NCBI GenBank assembly: GCA_015143295.1
Contig: CM026573.1
Location: 8,957,934-9,021,933, forward strand
Origin: Tetracentron sinense
Lineage: Eukaryota > Streptophyta > Magnoliopsida > Trochodendrales > Trochodendraceae
Reading direction: 5' to 3'
Length of the DNA stretch: 64,000 nt
Shown: positions 1 through 11,600 of the stretch, piece by piece
Layout: each line of letters opens with the position of its first letter
Numbering within the stretch: position 1 is the first letter of the stretch
Notes under the pieces: model-generated
What the model saw: only the letters and a program-made list of their open reading frames with translations
Databases searched by the model: none
Told to the model about the DNA's origin: nothing
Program-made: the position numbers and the translations under genes

Positions 1-240
1 AATTAAGAGAGAACAAGTTAACATGAAGGAAACATATTTGACACCGTTCATTTCTTCTTTCTTCTTCTATTTGCGAATTTTTTTTGTTGGATATACAAAT
101 CCTAATATATTATATTGTAAAACACATTAAATTTATATATAATAACATATTTTTTTTGTTACTGAACAATCATATTCAAATAAAATAAATTTATATATCC
201 TTAAACAATAAAAAATATTACATATATCAGATTTTTAATA
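1..240. other. AT-rich DNA, no gene seen
   Basis: AT-rich stretch with no coding signal or recognisable terminus. Confidence 0.5.
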
Positions 241-335
241 ATGACCGCCTGAGGCAGCCAGTCGCCTGAGCCTAGCAGAGCGCCTGGTCGCCTAGGCCAC
301 CACCTGAGGCGCCTGAAGCGACTCCTTTAACAACT
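241..335. repeat. CGCCT word-periodic short repeat
   Basis: About 90 bp built almost entirely from overlapping variants of CGCCTGAGGCG and CGCCTAGGC, next to a GTTGTTAAAGG-like edge on the minus strand. It contrasts sharply with the AT-rich flanks. It resembles in style, not in sequence, the TATCGG repeats near 24.9, 27.3 and 62 kb. Confidence 0.55.
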
Positions 336-1322
336 ATGCATGTCTCAATGGGAAAAATAGGAACCTGAGGGTAAAGAAACTGATATGATGAGAGGCCATC
401 AAAAATGAGAGAAGGGGCTCGATTGATGAGAAAACATGCAATGAGAAGAGTCATGGACCAATAAGGCTTAGGCACTTGCATGTCTCGCTACAAAAAATGA
501 GTGACCAACTAAATGACGATTCTTATGCTCAGCAACGCCATTTTGTTGAGGCGTGTAAGGACAGGTAAACTGATGGACAATCTCATGAGTTTGAAGAAAT
601 TGGACAAAAGGTGCAGAGAGATACCACCATTATCAGAACGAAAGGGCCTTAATAAGACCACCAAACTGGGTAACAATCATAGCAAGAAATTCCTAAAATT
701 TAGAGAACACCTCATCCCCTTAGACTTAAGAAGGTACACCCAAGTAGCTTGAGTGTAATCATCAATAAAAGTAACATAACAACGAAATATCAACAACAAA
801 AGATCTAATGGTATTAAGATTACCAAAGAGATGACTTAAGTTGTTATTATAAGCAAATAGGGTGTAAAAAACCATTTTTCAGCAAAAACCGGTGGTGAAG
901 TGGGCCTGTAAAATCTTCACAACTTCTTCAAATCTCATTCAAACGAAGGAAAAAACAAGTTCAAGATGTTCCTACCAAAAAAACGGCCCAACCATGACCA
1001 ATAAACAGCGGAAGCAACAACCCATTCAAGCAGTAAAGAATCTAAACCAAAACAGTATTTTTCTTCAAATTTTTCTATATTTTTTCTTCAAATCATCATA
1101 CCTTCATCAATATTTAACCAAATCTCATTAAATAGGATTCAAAAATCCTCTAAAATCAAGATCTTTCAAAAATATACATTTGAAGAACCCAAAAGTAAGG
1201 CCTAGGCCATACGGCTAGAGACAGCCGTATGGCTAAAAACGTGGCAACTAGCTCCTTCTTCCTTTTGTTGTTACCGCTTTAAACGACGATCTTCTTCCTT
1301 TGATGTAGCTCTGATACTAAGT
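336..1322 (-). mobile_element. Copia LTR-retrotransposon internal remnant (integrase)
   Basis: Read on the minus strand, 500-780 encodes broken pieces of a Copia integrase core: a TFIDDYTQATWVYLLKSK-like stretch, then a CPYTPQQNGVAEHKNRHL stretch, which is the classical end of the core. Frameshifts and stops interrupt it. At 1308-1320 the minus strand reads AGTATCAGAGCT, a primer-binding site complementary to initiator methionine tRNA, next to the LTR. Gag and most of pol are missing between the primer site and integrase, so the element is internally deleted and dead. Confidence 0.75.
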
Positions 1323-1719
1323 TGGAGAAAGGGTTTGGAGGATTTAGGGTTTAGAGAAGAGAAGAGAAAAGAGATAAGAGAGGAAAAAGAGAGGTTAGGG
1401 TAATTACTTAGTTAGGGATTAGAGAACCCTACTAGCACATTATATAAAGAGAGAACATTACATATATGCCCTTTTACAAGTATACCCCCAATATTACATA
1501 TATCAACAGTTTCAAGTCTCATAAATATCCGATGTGGAACTAATAAATGAGAGAAGAATTTTCTCTCAAACTCTTAGGTTTCTCACCCAAACCCACAAGC
1601 CACAAGATTTAAAACACTTTTAAATCACACCCAAATGGTTTTAAATCAAATCTTTAAACCCCTTTTCTTAACATATTAAATTGATTTAAAAATTGTTTTT
1701 CATTAAATCATAATCAACA
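1323..1719 (-). repeat. LTR of the Copia remnant
   Basis: About 397 bp beginning TGGAG and ending CAACA on the plus strand, directly abutting the primer-binding site, so it is the 5' LTR of a minus-strand element. A TATA-like TTTATATAATG lies on the minus strand around 1438-1449, followed by a pyrimidine-rich leader. The partner LTR is not in the window. Confidence 0.65.
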
Positions 1720-1725
1720 GTGTTA

Positions 1726-2140
1726 TCAGACACACACTTGTGCCTCTCTTCCCACATGCTGCAACAGATCACTTCCAGAAGAATCCTTCAAATCACTCTT
1801 TGGACAACATCCAGATATCTCAAGAACCATTTGGAGATTAGGTCCTGGAAGCTTCAAGGGAAAACCCACAACACTCATAGATAGGATAGAAAATACTCTG
1901 CCCAGATCCCACCGATTAGGGGTCAATGCAATAGTAAATGATCCATCGATTCCTCGTCACGTAGACACAAAGTATCTAATGGCCAATCTCCATCCCCTAG
2001 ACAATCTTGTCCAAGAAAGTTGTTCAAAGACATAATGCAATCTTGGAAGCGGTGCTAGTATTCCACACTACTTTATGAGGGAAGGGAGAACTAGGTCTGT
2101 CCCCCATTGACAAAAAGAATGATCCTACGGGCAAACAGGC
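1726..2140 (-). mobile_element. LINE relic, zf-RVT domain
   Basis: The minus strand carries decayed pieces of the zinc-binding domain at the C-terminus of plant LINE ORF2: a FPHKVVWNT piece, a LDKI piece and EESMDHLLL, matching the better preserved copies at 25.9, 60.8 and 62.7 kb. Stops and frameshifts are frequent. Only the 3' part of the element is present. Confidence 0.7.
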
Positions 2141-2407
2141 CCTTATAACCTTTAGGCTATATTCTAGTATATTTAACCTAAGGATTTGGCTTCAAAATAG
2201 AGGTGGCTAAGGAAGTTTAATAAGTTACTGCAATCATTATTGTTGTTGAATTGAGTTTCATCAGTTCCTAACATCAAAACAAGCTATACTAATAAACTAC
2301 TTAAATTAAATCTGCCTAAAGATATAAATTAGTCTCATAAAATCCCAGTCCCATTAAAGAATAACAAAAACAAAGCCAAATGTAAAATGAAAAATTAAGA
2401 AAGCACA
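2141..2407. other. no feature seen
   Basis: Between the LINE relic and the gene piece; nothing recognised. Confidence 0.4.
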
Positions 2408-3270
2408 TTACCTGCTCAGTGTCCTTCTCAGCAAAACTCCTCTGAATATCAGCCATTCACGTTGCAATATCAGGTACTGCCCTCGCATAGAATAAAATCC
2501 ATTCAAACAACACAAAAGATCTGGACAATAACAAGACAATGTCCAAAATTGCCCCATAAAAAACCTCGCCGCAAGTTCTGTGCTCGTAATTGGAACATCA
2601 ATATATCGAAGAAGCCTTAAACAAAATTCCTGATCGTGAATTCTGCCTGAAACCTTAATTTGAAACAATTAACTGTTCAAGACCAATATCTACTGAGATT
2701 CCTTTCTTTCTTCAATAACCACGGAGTAATCCAAATTTTCAAGGATCAAAATCTTGAAAAAAAATCAAAACTAATCCAAAACACGAAATGCTGATATCCT
2801 AACATCCAATCACCCAATAGAGATAAATTGGCGAGACGCAATGTAAAAAAAGATAACTTCCATCAACCATATTTCAAGCTTTCACACATTTGATAGTCTA
2901 CCAAAATTTTCTCAGCTTCGAAACAACTTAAAGCACTTCAACAAAACCCTAGAGTTTCATACATTCCGTGAATACTCCTCTAATCTTTTCAATCCTGCAA
3001 CTATGAACCTCAAAGCATCATATAAAACCTAGAAGCACGAAAATGAGGGCAATGACAATTATATTTACCTACATTGCAAGAAACATAGAAAGATCCGGCA
3101 ATAGTCGACCATTTTCGACGAATCTGAGGTCGTTTAGCTCCAATCAAAGAGGACAATCGATTGAAGAACTGACAGCTACGATCAGAGAGAATGAAAGATG
3201 GCAGGTCGTTGAGATTCCAACGAGGAAGAAAGGAACTCGAGATTTTGATCGAATAGGTTAGAAGTAAATG
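2408..3270 (-). pseudogene. Unrecognised two-exon gene piece
   Basis: Two blocks on the minus strand can be joined in frame. The upstream block (about 3270 to 3075) encodes a basic stretch containing SSLIGAKRPQIRRKWSTIAG and ends at an AG/GTAAAT donor. The downstream block starts at a TTTCAG acceptor near 2652 and continues with GRIHDQEFCLRLLRYIDVPI and STELAARFFMGQFW. Further on the frame shifts (VLFEWILFYARAVPDIAT, a stop, then MADIQRSFAEKDTEQ) and ends at a CAG/GTAATG donor at 2409-2408. No in-frame ATG is visible upstream. I do not recognise the family. It may be a decaying gene, the 5' part of a real gene with a missed exon, or a captured fragment. The joined frame and three canonical splice sites argue that it was once coding. 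Confidence 0.45.
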
Positions 3271-3488
3271 AACAAAAATTGCAGGGCTCTTGGGGGATTA
3301 GCTTGCGCCTTGACGGGCAACTCTCTTTTTCTCATATTTTCACTGTTTTTTCTTCTTAATTCCATTTGTCCCGGTTATTGCCACGTTGGCAACTGAATCT
3401 GCTCCCTAGGCCCGGACCCATTCATATTGATGGGATGGCTGGTTCGTCCTCTAACTTTATTGGGAATTGATTTTAACTTTTAAGTGAT
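3271..3488. other. Upstream region of the minus-strand gene piece
   Basis: Mixed-composition DNA preceding the two-exon piece on its 5' side; could hold its promoter, but no clear TATA box is seen. The last 9 bases (TTAAGTGAT) are the TSD of the next element. Confidence 0.3.
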
Positions 3489-4072
3489 GGCCTCGGATTT
3501 TCTCTGGCGAAGCCGGAAAGCCCTCTCGGGTTCCATACATTGTGCGACAGTTGGCGTCTAAAAATAGGAGAAGTCATTCCGTTTTCTCTCCCATATTTTT
3601 GACTTCCCCTCATTTGATATCTCTCATCCTTATTCTCAAACACTTATCACCACGTCTTATAATGACTTGAGAAATCAAAATCATGGACTCCATTTTGACT
3701 TCTCCACCACTTATCACCTATTCTATGGAAGGCCTCGAATTGTCTCTATCGAAGCTAGAAAGGGGTATCTCAGGGTTCCATAGAATAGGAGACAAGCGGT
3801 GGAAAAGTCAAAATCATGGGGCCCATGACTTTGACTTCTCCATCCCATAATAAGACATATGGCGATAAGTGTGTGAGAATAAAGGGGAGAGATATCAAAT
3901 AGGGAGAAGTTAAAATAATTGGAAGAAAATGAAATGATTTCTTCCCATTTATATGTCAACTCACGCACAATGTATGGAACCGAGAGCCCTTTCTGGCTTT
4001 TGCAGAGACAATCCAAAGCCTCTATGGAACCCCAAGACAAGCCTTTTCTGGCTTTGCCTGAGACAATCCAAA
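3489..4072. mobile_element. Foldback MITE, MULE-type, 9-bp TSD
   Basis: Long arms (about 3489-3720 and 3830-4072) are inverted copies of each other, both carrying GTTCCATACATTGTGCG and GATATCTCTC blocks. The element is flanked by TTAAGTGAT at 3480-3488 and 4073-4081, a perfect 9-bp TSD typical of Mutator-like elements. A second, partial TIR-like block in the middle (3725-3785) suggests internal duplication or nesting. No transposase is present. Confidence 0.75.
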
Positions 4073-4438
4073 TTAAGTGATAGGTATAGCCACTTGGAAT
4101 TGACTTCATATGCAATATCTCTTATATAAAACTCTCGATAATAACTATCGAGAGGTGGATCTCAATAGTGTCAAGCTCTAGTGTGTCCACGTATAAGCAC
4201 GTATAAGCATGTGGACACAAGACATCATTAGATATTTAATGAGCAGTGAATCACTTAGGTTTGTAAATAGATTTCAATGGGTATGGGCGATCGTTTTTAA
4301 TTGTTAGAGTATATGTATTCGAATCGGAATTCTATAAAACAAATTCAAATTGTGATTTTACCATCCACTTATAATTAAATTAGATACGAGGAATATGGAA
4401 ATTGGTTATCTAAAATATCTCATCGAGGAGTAAGAATA

Positions 4439-4724
4439 CTAACGGGTGGCACGTGCAATGCACGTGAGAGCGAGGGGAAGGAGTTAACCACAAGTAATAA
4501 GAGTTAAAAGAGACAAGTGTTAACCCCGGAGGTGCGATTGAACTCGAGGAGAGTTCAATCGCAATTGGCTGTGATTCTGTTATTTAAATAAATAGATGAG
4601 CAAGGGGTAGTTTGGGAATTAAAGTAAAACATAAAATCAAAGTTTTGTTTTATGTAAGGATAGTTTGGAAATTTTTGGAAAAATCAGGCTACGCCTGCCT
4701 CTCTCATTATAATAGTAAAGAAGA
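4439..4724 (-). mobile_element. Small non-autonomous Helitron
   Basis: On the minus strand the right edge starts TCTTCTTTACTATTATAATG, a plant Helitron-like 5' end. The left edge has the palindrome CACGTGCATTGCACGTG a few bases before TTAG (degenerate CTAG). Flanks are A on the 5' side and T on the 3' side, as for A|T insertion. Length is 286 bp, so it has no coding capacity. Confidence 0.6.
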
Positions 4725-5330
4725 TATTATTTTATATATATATATATAACTAATATATTATAAGTTACAAAACTAAAATAATCTAATAAATATATTTTTA
4801 TATAATTTGAGACATTAATTTTTTTTTAATGTAAATGAAGATAAAATATTAATTAATTATATTTTTACAATAAAATTTATAGTTTTAATATTTTGGAAGC
4901 ATTTTTTACTTTTTTTTAAAAAAAAAAATTTTAAGTAATTGGATATCATCTGAATTCGAATATTTTAATCGGGATCGGATATTATATTTCACTATCAGTC
5001 AAATATTTATTTGAGTTTAGATGGTCGGATATGTAAACGAATACAAATTTGGATATAACTCCATCGGCTCCAAATTCGTTCCGTTGACAACCCTAGCTAG
5101 CAATGGCAATCTGCCAGTTATTGGCTTTAATTTTGGTAGTTTTTAAATAGACTTGGCCTGAGCCCACCACAATTATACGAAGCTTTGAAGCCCAAACTCA
5201 ACTGGATTAACTTTTTAAGTATTATTAAGATTCATTAAAATTAAATAATCTTATCTTAGTTTTCAAAAGAAGAAAATTTTCACAAGAGTTAGTGAGTTAA
5301 GTTAAGAGTTAGGTTAATTAGGGTAAGGTT
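4725..5330. other. AT-rich DNA with degenerate repeats
   Basis: AT-rich; 4940-5090 carries repeated GGATCGGATAT-like and GAATTCGAAT-like words similar in style to the other word-periodic repeats. No gene recognised. Confidence 0.35.
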
Positions 5331-5334
5331 AATT

Positions 5335-5460
5335 AGGGTAGTACAAATGGTAGGCCTCGGAATTGATACAAACTCAAATTCAAGTCCTCATCCCTTAAAG
5401 AGGATACATCATATCATTGGAATAAACCAACTCAAGATTCAACCATAGTTGGTTGGTTGG
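5335..5460 (-). mobile_element. tRNA-derived SINE relic
   Basis: Minus strand shares the core TGAGGACTTGAATTTGAG and a GAGGCCTACCATTTGTAC end with the better copy at 6424-6535. The B box is degenerate. A T-run followed by a G-run (5467-5496) lies next to it. Confidence 0.5.
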
Positions 5461-5499
5461 TTGGTTTTTTTTTTTTTTGGGGGGGGGGGAGGGGGGATT

Positions 5500-6420
5500 C
5501 AATCAATTATGTTAGTAAGATTATTCAAGTGAAGGGAAAACACCGATTGTCTTGTGCCACTGGAAATGTGGGATTATTCAAGGTTCCATTCTCTCGAGTG
5601 ATGGTGTGACGGTTAATAAGCTCATCATGTTTAACTGACTTTTAAGCTGAGCGTTTTATTTTTTAATCCACTAACTATTGCTAACCAATGCTAACTAAGG
5701 CCTAACTTACTCGCTGAGAGAAAAAAGATTTTTAAAAAAGACTCAAAACCGAGTTTACTCAAGATAGATTCCTCTCACTAGAGTAATGAGAAACGTGTCT
5801 TTTAATCTACATTGAAAAGCAAATATGTCTTTGTAAATTTGACTGATAAAATAACAAAACAAAAGTAGCCTTGTAAATTTGGGATCGGATTTCGTCTGGC
5901 CCTAGACCAAAAAGGTCTAGCCCACTCATAGAAACCATTAGATTGTCTTCTTAACTTAGGTTAATTTTAAAAAATTCTTGTAGTTATAATATTTTTCCTA
6001 TTTTTTTCTAAAAAATAAAGTTATATGGTTGAACTTGAAGGGTTAGTGGATCTTAACCACAGTTAAGAGGTGTCAAAAAGAATACGTGTTGACCTGTGAA
6101 ACAAGGGCCAAGCGAAATATATCCCTGTGAATTTGTATAATGACTATTGTTTTTCCCTTAAGGGTTTGATTTCACCATTTCCGGTATCAAAGCCGGGTCA
6201 ATAATGAGAAAAAAATGGAATTTTTTTTTCCCGGTTATGCTCATGAAGTTGCCATGTGTCCATATTGACACCCCTTAACTGTGATTAAGATTCACTACTA
6301 ATAAAATTAAATAAATGTGAGGGGGCCCACTATTTCAGACCATAGCATGAAGGATTTTAAAAACTGCACCTATGTAAGCATCATTGATTTAGATTTGTAG
6401 GTTTGGGTAGGAGTTATGTT
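5500..6420. repeat. Fragments of the CACGTG/TTAACC module
   Basis: No gene. At 6045-6100 and, inverted, at 6240-6300 lie copies of a module reading about ATCTTAACCACAGTTAAG followed by GGTGTCAAAA and a CACGTG-like end. The same module appears in MITEs at 9.4, 12.3, 14.8, 20.6, 43.3, 51.0, 51.6 and 61.5 kb. Confidence 0.5.
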
Positions 6421-6423
6421 AGG

Positions 6424-6535
6424 AAAGTACAAATTGTGGGCCTCTCAACCGCTACATCGCCCAGACTCGAACTCGAGTCCTCTTCCCTAAAAGGAATACA
6501 TCCTATTCTTACCAGTAGAGCAAACCAGAGAAGTA
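6424..6535 (-). mobile_element. tRNA-derived SINE
   Basis: On the minus strand a GCTCTACTGGTAAGA A-box-like stretch is followed about 35 bases later by a B box, GAGTTCGAGTC. The element then ends with GGCCCACAATTTGTAC. Similar to the relic at 5335-5460. Confidence 0.55.
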
Positions 6536-6539
6536 TTTA

Positions 6540-7685
6540 GCATTGTAATTTGAACTGGGCAAATAAGGGTGCCTACTTCATAATGACATGTGATCTTCTC
6601 TGGTTGTGTTGGCGAGGAGACCATCAACATCTAATTTCAAGGCATCATACAAGTCAGTGAACACCAACCAAGGCATTAGTTTGCGTGCATAGACTTGGTA
6701 AGCATGCAAGGGGTGTGTGTGGTGCCTTCGGATTGGTAATTGGTAGTTTGCTCGCCAACATCAACTGGAGAAGATCTCAAGTCTTTCGGAATTGAGGAAT
6801 GCTACGCAGAAACACGACAAATGACGAAATATCATTTAAATGAGGAGTAGTAGACCGACTAGTCCACAAGCTAACTCGTTTGAGTCTAGAAATCTATGCA
6901 TTCATCCACTTTTAGACTCCTTAAAAAAATTTACTTTTAAGACATGGGGTGTGTAGTGCACACACATTAAATGAGCCTGAGTAACACTCCTCGTGTTTTT
7001 TTTTGGAAGGTAAGCTTGGGGTTAGGCATGCCTTGACTAGATAAAATAGAACAAAGAGCTATTACAACCTACGATTTTACAACCTGCAACATCTCTCCTT
7101 ATAATGACGAGAAGAGGCTCGGGAAACTCTTGAGGAGTCCAAGAAACCTCACTGGTAGAGTTACAAAAAGAATTCAAGTAATCGGTCGCTTGATTTGTTT
7201 CACGACACACATGGTTGATCTCAATCTCAACAAATTAGGAATGAAGGATAAAATCTTCTCTTCTAATCCTCTCGCTTGCCAAGGACTCGTTATTCTTTGA
7301 TGATAAAATATTCATTGCACTTTTTAAATTCGAGATAATATCCACTCCTTATATACATGGCACTCATGTGTCTTGTTTTCTTACACAACCTTTGTTTCAC
7401 CAACTATTACCTCACCATTCTATCATAGGTCCCAACACATTTGGATGATGGGCCTTAGTCATGTTAGGGTGGTCTTGGGACTGACCATGGAAGGAGATAG
7501 GGGCAGAGGCAGGATTTTCTTGTAGGGGGGCACACGATGGTTGATTGCAAATGTTAGTTATTGTTGATAAGCGGGTATGAAATATTTTGGGTCTAAGTAT
7601 GGGGGTTGAGGCATAGCTCTCAATTTTTATTTTTTTTAGACCAACTTCACGAGCCATCTCGTTTGTATGTTTCGTACATATCTTA
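6540..7685. other. No gene recognised
   Basis: About 1.1 kb of mixed-composition DNA; only short open frames without coding character. A C-rich minus-strand stretch at 7412-7657 is not like any family I know. Confidence 0.4.
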
Positions 7686-7689
7686 CCGG

Positions 7690-8160
7690 TATTGTTTCTC
7701 CTTGTTTATGAGGCAACTGTCCTATTGTCCCATGACTATGTCTTGTTAAATAATATAATATAAAATATATATATTTTTTCGTAAAAGTACAGGGAGTTGA
7801 TTCCCTTGTCTCATGGCTATCGTATATTTTTTTTAAAAGAAGTTTAGGGAAAATTTGTTGCCTAATTATCATAAAACTATGCCTTGTTAAGTTAAATAAC
7901 AAAGTATAAAGATATTTTTTCTCAAAAATTCAAAGGGTCAGCTGCCCCATGCTCCATGGTTATGCCCTATTAAACTATAATTGTTTTTTTTCCAAATTTA
8001 TGGATAGTTGCCTCCATGCCCTGTGGATATGTACATCTTTATTAAATTATAATTTTTAAAGAAAAAAAGGTTGGGGAGCACGTGCCCTTGCTTCCCCCAT
8101 GAACATGGCTATGCACTATAAACATTTTTTTTTTTGAAAAGTTAAAGGGGCACGTGTTGT
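7690..8160. repeat. Degenerate tandem repeat, units ~85-110 bp
   Basis: About five diverged units each contain a GTTGCCCCATGCCC-like block, then CATGGCTATG, a TTAAATTATAAT-like block, a T-run and an AAAGTTAAGGGG-like block. One more partial unit sits at 9835-9885. Unit boundaries are uncertain because copies are strongly diverged. Confidence 0.5.
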
Positions 8161-8640
8161 CTCCGTCCTCAAGGAGATGAGTCATGGTCTTGATGGCTCT
8201 ATCATCCTCTATATCGATGACATCTTTGATTTAATATCTATACCGTCTGAATCTTGTAGCACGTCCTTATTGGTTGTGCCTGCAAGGACACATGTTTAGT
8301 CGATTACACACATTAAATGTGATTGCCTCTAAGCATTACCGGTGCAAGAATGTTGGCCTATTGTAAAGTTGGGATAAGGCACTAATAAAGAAGAGTGAGA
8401 ATCATTAATGATTTATATATTTAGATGCAATGGAATTGGAGCGCAAAAAATGGCCCACCAAATCCATGACAGAGACCAAGTGTGAGAATGTGTCATTGGA
8501 AAAACACATAAATGAGACATCTTTATTCTTCATTCCACTATTTTCTTTCATTTCATCCATCATTTGACTACTTTTGTTGTTTCAGGAACATCAAATAATT
8601 TATTATCTTTCAAGAACTATAGTTACAAATCTCATTAGAA
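8161..8640. other. No gene recognised
   Basis: No coding signal or termini noticed. Confidence 0.35.
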
Positions 8641-9010
8641 CAGTCACTATTACAAATATGCTTTTGATTACGATTACATTTCAAGTACAATCACAATGTT
8701 CATAGAAACCGTGATACATTCTATTATAAATCGCGACCGAGATTGTGCAAATTTTTTACGAGATTTTTAGATCATCATTACAACAGAAACCGTGATTAAA
8801 GTATCTTGTGGGAACTAGTAAAGCACGGTTATTATAAAAACATAATAATATATTCTTTTCGTGACATTTCATACATCACTGCTTATAGAAAACCGTGATA
8901 ATAGTTTCTTATTTAAATTAATAGATCACGGTTTGTAAGTAACCATGACCGTAACTATCTTTAGTGACCACTGTTTATATGAATCTCTGGTTATGTTAAT
9001 ATGGAAGATC
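8641..9010. mobile_element. CACTA-like terminal region with subterminal repeats
   Basis: Starts with CACTATTACAAATATG, close to CACTA transposon ends, and carries at least six copies of AACCGTGAT or its complement ATCACGGT(T) in both orientations, the pattern expected of transposase-binding subterminal repeats. No opposite end is found, so this is a fragment or single end. Confidence 0.5.
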
Positions 9011-9188
9011 ATAGTCATTTTGTAATATCATTTTTTTTCATTAACTCTTTACTCAATTGTGTGACAGTTTTATGTTTGGGTATATCTTCTGTAAAACAAG
9101 GTCGCTCTTTCCCATACTCCTTTGGTAAATCATTTTGCACATTCTCTCTGCCAATACTCTGACGAGTAATATCTCAGGCTACCGTGCG

Positions 9189-9808
9189 CAGGGGCGGAGC
9201 CAGGGGGCAGGGAGGGGCCATGGCCCCCCCAAATTTTTTGCAATTCCTACTTCTAGTAGTATTAAATAGTGGGTCCCCTAATTTTTTAAAATTTTTCTAG
9301 TATAGCTAGCCCCTCCTAATGTTTTTGTCTTATATACACAGTGGCCCCCCTAATCTTTTATCCTATATGTAGTGCCCCCAATGGAGTCCGGTGATGGCCT
9401 TGAGGTTGCCACGTATCCCTATTGACACCCATTAACTATGGTTAAAATCACCATAGTTCACCAACTTATCCTTGGTTTTTTTTAAAAAGATTGAAAAATT
9501 TTTAACCTTAGGAGTTTGTTCACCACGGTTCACCTACTTAACCTTAGAAAAAAAAAATTGGTATCATTTTTAAAAATCAAGGATAGGTGGGTGAATCTTA
9601 ATCACAGTTAAGTGGTATCAATAAGCACATGTGGCGACCTCAAGGCCATAATTGGGACAAAATTTTCTCGAAAAAAAGGAAATTACCCAAAAAAAAAATT
9701 TCTCGAGGGCTACGCCCCCGAACCCCCAAGCTCCATACCCTCAAATTCATTAAATTTTTTATACATGTACTTTGGCCCCCCAACGAAAATTTCTTGGCTC
9801 CGCCCCTG
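9189..9808. mobile_element. hAT (Tip100-type) non-autonomous element
   Basis: Ends are CAGGGGCGGAGCCAG and TTGGCTCCGCCCCTG, the terminal inverted repeat (TIR) of Tip100-like hAT elements. The TSD is a perfect 8-bp ACCGTGCG at 9181-9188 and 9809-9816. Length is 620 bp with no transposase frame. A second palindromic element is nested inside at about 9394-9649. Confidence 0.9.
9394..9649. mobile_element. Foldback MITE nested in the hAT element
   Basis: The outer ends are ATGGCCTTGAGGTTGCCACG and, inverted, TGTGGCGACCTCAAGGCCAT. Each arm carries the CACGTG/TTAACC module (GACACCCATTAACTATGGTT and its inverted partner) and a TATCCTTGGTTTTT-like inner block. About 256 bp. TSD not resolved. Confidence 0.65.
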
Positions 9809-9816
9809 ACCGTGCG

Positions 9817-10408
9817 TCATTTACTCATGGTAGGAAGTTGCCCCATGCCCATTTAAAATACATATATTTAAAAAAAGTTAAGTTGAGGAAACTTTATGTT
9901 TTTTAACATAAAATAACGCAATACTTTTATATGTTTTTAGCATTTTTCAGATTTTTTCACACCAATTTGATCATTATGCATTTGTTCATAACACTAATGT
10001 TAAAAACTCAACATATTGACACAGCCAAGTACTAGTGACACTACTATATGTCAATGTTTGGGGCAAAACAACACCGATAAGAATACAATTTGTGAGTATT
10101 TTGTACATATTAAGTCTGAAAAATTGGAGGAGTTTGTAAAGTTCACTCTTTCAAAGAACTTAAAAGTTCATAAAAAATATTAAATTTTCCATTACGATCA
10201 ATTAGAATGAAATGTTAACAAATTTTGTAAAGTTCAAGACTAGCCGCTCTTGAGTCAACATTAAGAGTATAATCATCTACTGATAGCTCATGTCACATGA
10301 TACGTAAATGATTTGGTTCACTAGATATGTTATTACAATATATTACTTTACTATGTTATATTAATATTATCTGCTAACTTTATGTAATATATTCTGTTAA
10401 TATGGATA
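9817..10408. other. AT-rich DNA, no gene seen
   Basis: AT-rich. A partial unit of the 7.7-kb tandem repeat lies near 9835; nothing else recognised. Confidence 0.4.
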
Positions 10409-10440
10409 CTAGTGGAGACCCTGTGTGATGCACGGGTTAA
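10409..10440 (-). mobile_element. Helitron 3' terminus (minus strand)
   Basis: On the minus strand a hairpin (CCCGTGCATCACACAGGG) precedes GTCTCCACTAG followed by T, the CTAG/T end of a Helitron. It matches the end at 17458 closely. The element must extend rightward; its 5' end is not certain. The TC-less 5'-like end at 17425-17457 is one candidate. Confidence 0.6.
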
Positions 10441-11200
10441 GAAGATATAGCATTAAATTGAATAATATTCTTATAGACATATGATAAAGGAAGTCTTATA
10501 TTAATAAAATTGTAATAAAATGAATTGGTAATTAAATTAATATCATGTATAATAAGATAGCATGAAACTGACATCCCAAATAACATAAGCAATTACTCTC
10601 AGTAACAAAAATTAATTAAATTAAAATCATTATTTTACACCATGTGTGAGGTGTAAATAAAATAAGGAAAGAAGATATGGATAACACATATTTGTGTATA
10701 AATAAATTTTATAGTTGATTTGGTTGATAGAGCTTTACTGATTTATATACATATGAGTGTCTTGGGGGTGTTACATATATGTACATTACAATGACAAAGT
10801 TTATAGGCCATTGGTGTCATCGTCCAAAAGTACTTACACGCATTGTACACCTAGGTCGCAATAACAAAGGTAGGTTTTTCATCTTCAAACAACTAATGCA
10901 CTTCCAATCAAATTCCTAATAACAATGGAAAGGCAAACCACAAAGATAAACCAAAGAAGAGGAAGAAGAAAGAAATGTTCACTCAATAAACATCACAATG
11001 AAAAAAAAAAACTTTCAACATACTTCCACAGAGATTAACCATGAGATATGAACAGTTGGAAATTGAAATCTAATAATTCATGGGAGCATCTGTACCTTGA
11101 GATATGAACAACAGGTGGAAATAGAAACCTATATATAACACATAAAAAAGGGCTAATGCTTAAGGAGGTGTGGCTTGGGCAGTCCCTTACCTAGAGCTAG
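10441..11200. other. No gene recognised
   Basis: AT-rich DNA inside the putative Helitron; no coding signal recognised. Confidence 0.35.
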
Positions 11201-11204
11201 ACAC

Positions 11205-11500
11205 CCAAGATTGGGAATGTAGGTGCTTCATCCCCCTCCACCTCAACACCTGGCATGACAATTGCGAAGAGGGTCCCTCATAAGCCTCCAACACATCCTC
11301 CTGCTCCATCAACTACTAACAAAGCTGCCTCATTCAAAACCATGGAGCTAACACCACTTGCTCGTAGGAAAAAGCGGAAGCATCCCGAGAAGCAGCTACC
11401 AAATAGAGTGGTTGCATTTCTACCTACCTGACTCTACACTATACACCCAATTGCTTGAGTTTGAGGCCCTTGTAGATGCTGCTCTTGCAAGAAAGAATAT
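11205..11500 (+). pseudogene. SNF12/BAF60 (SWI/SNF subunit) gene fragment
   Basis: The plus strand encodes a short stretch typical of plant SNF12 (CHC1/BAF60-type SWI/SNF subunits): KRVPHKPPTHPPA, then MELTPLARRKKRKHPEKQLP, then NRVVAFLP, a stop and a one-base frame change, and LYTQLLEFEALVDAALARK. In the family this block lies just upstream of the SWIB domain. The SWIB part and everything else are absent. The fragment cannot make a functional subunit. It lies immediately beside a small-heat-shock pseudogene in opposite orientation. Confidence 0.8.
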
Positions 11501-11600
11501 TGACATCACCACACCGGGGCAGTTACCTTCTTTTGGTTAGCTTCTTTACTTGATCTTAAATTCAAGAGTGTACATTAGCAAATCACCATTACCATCTCCT

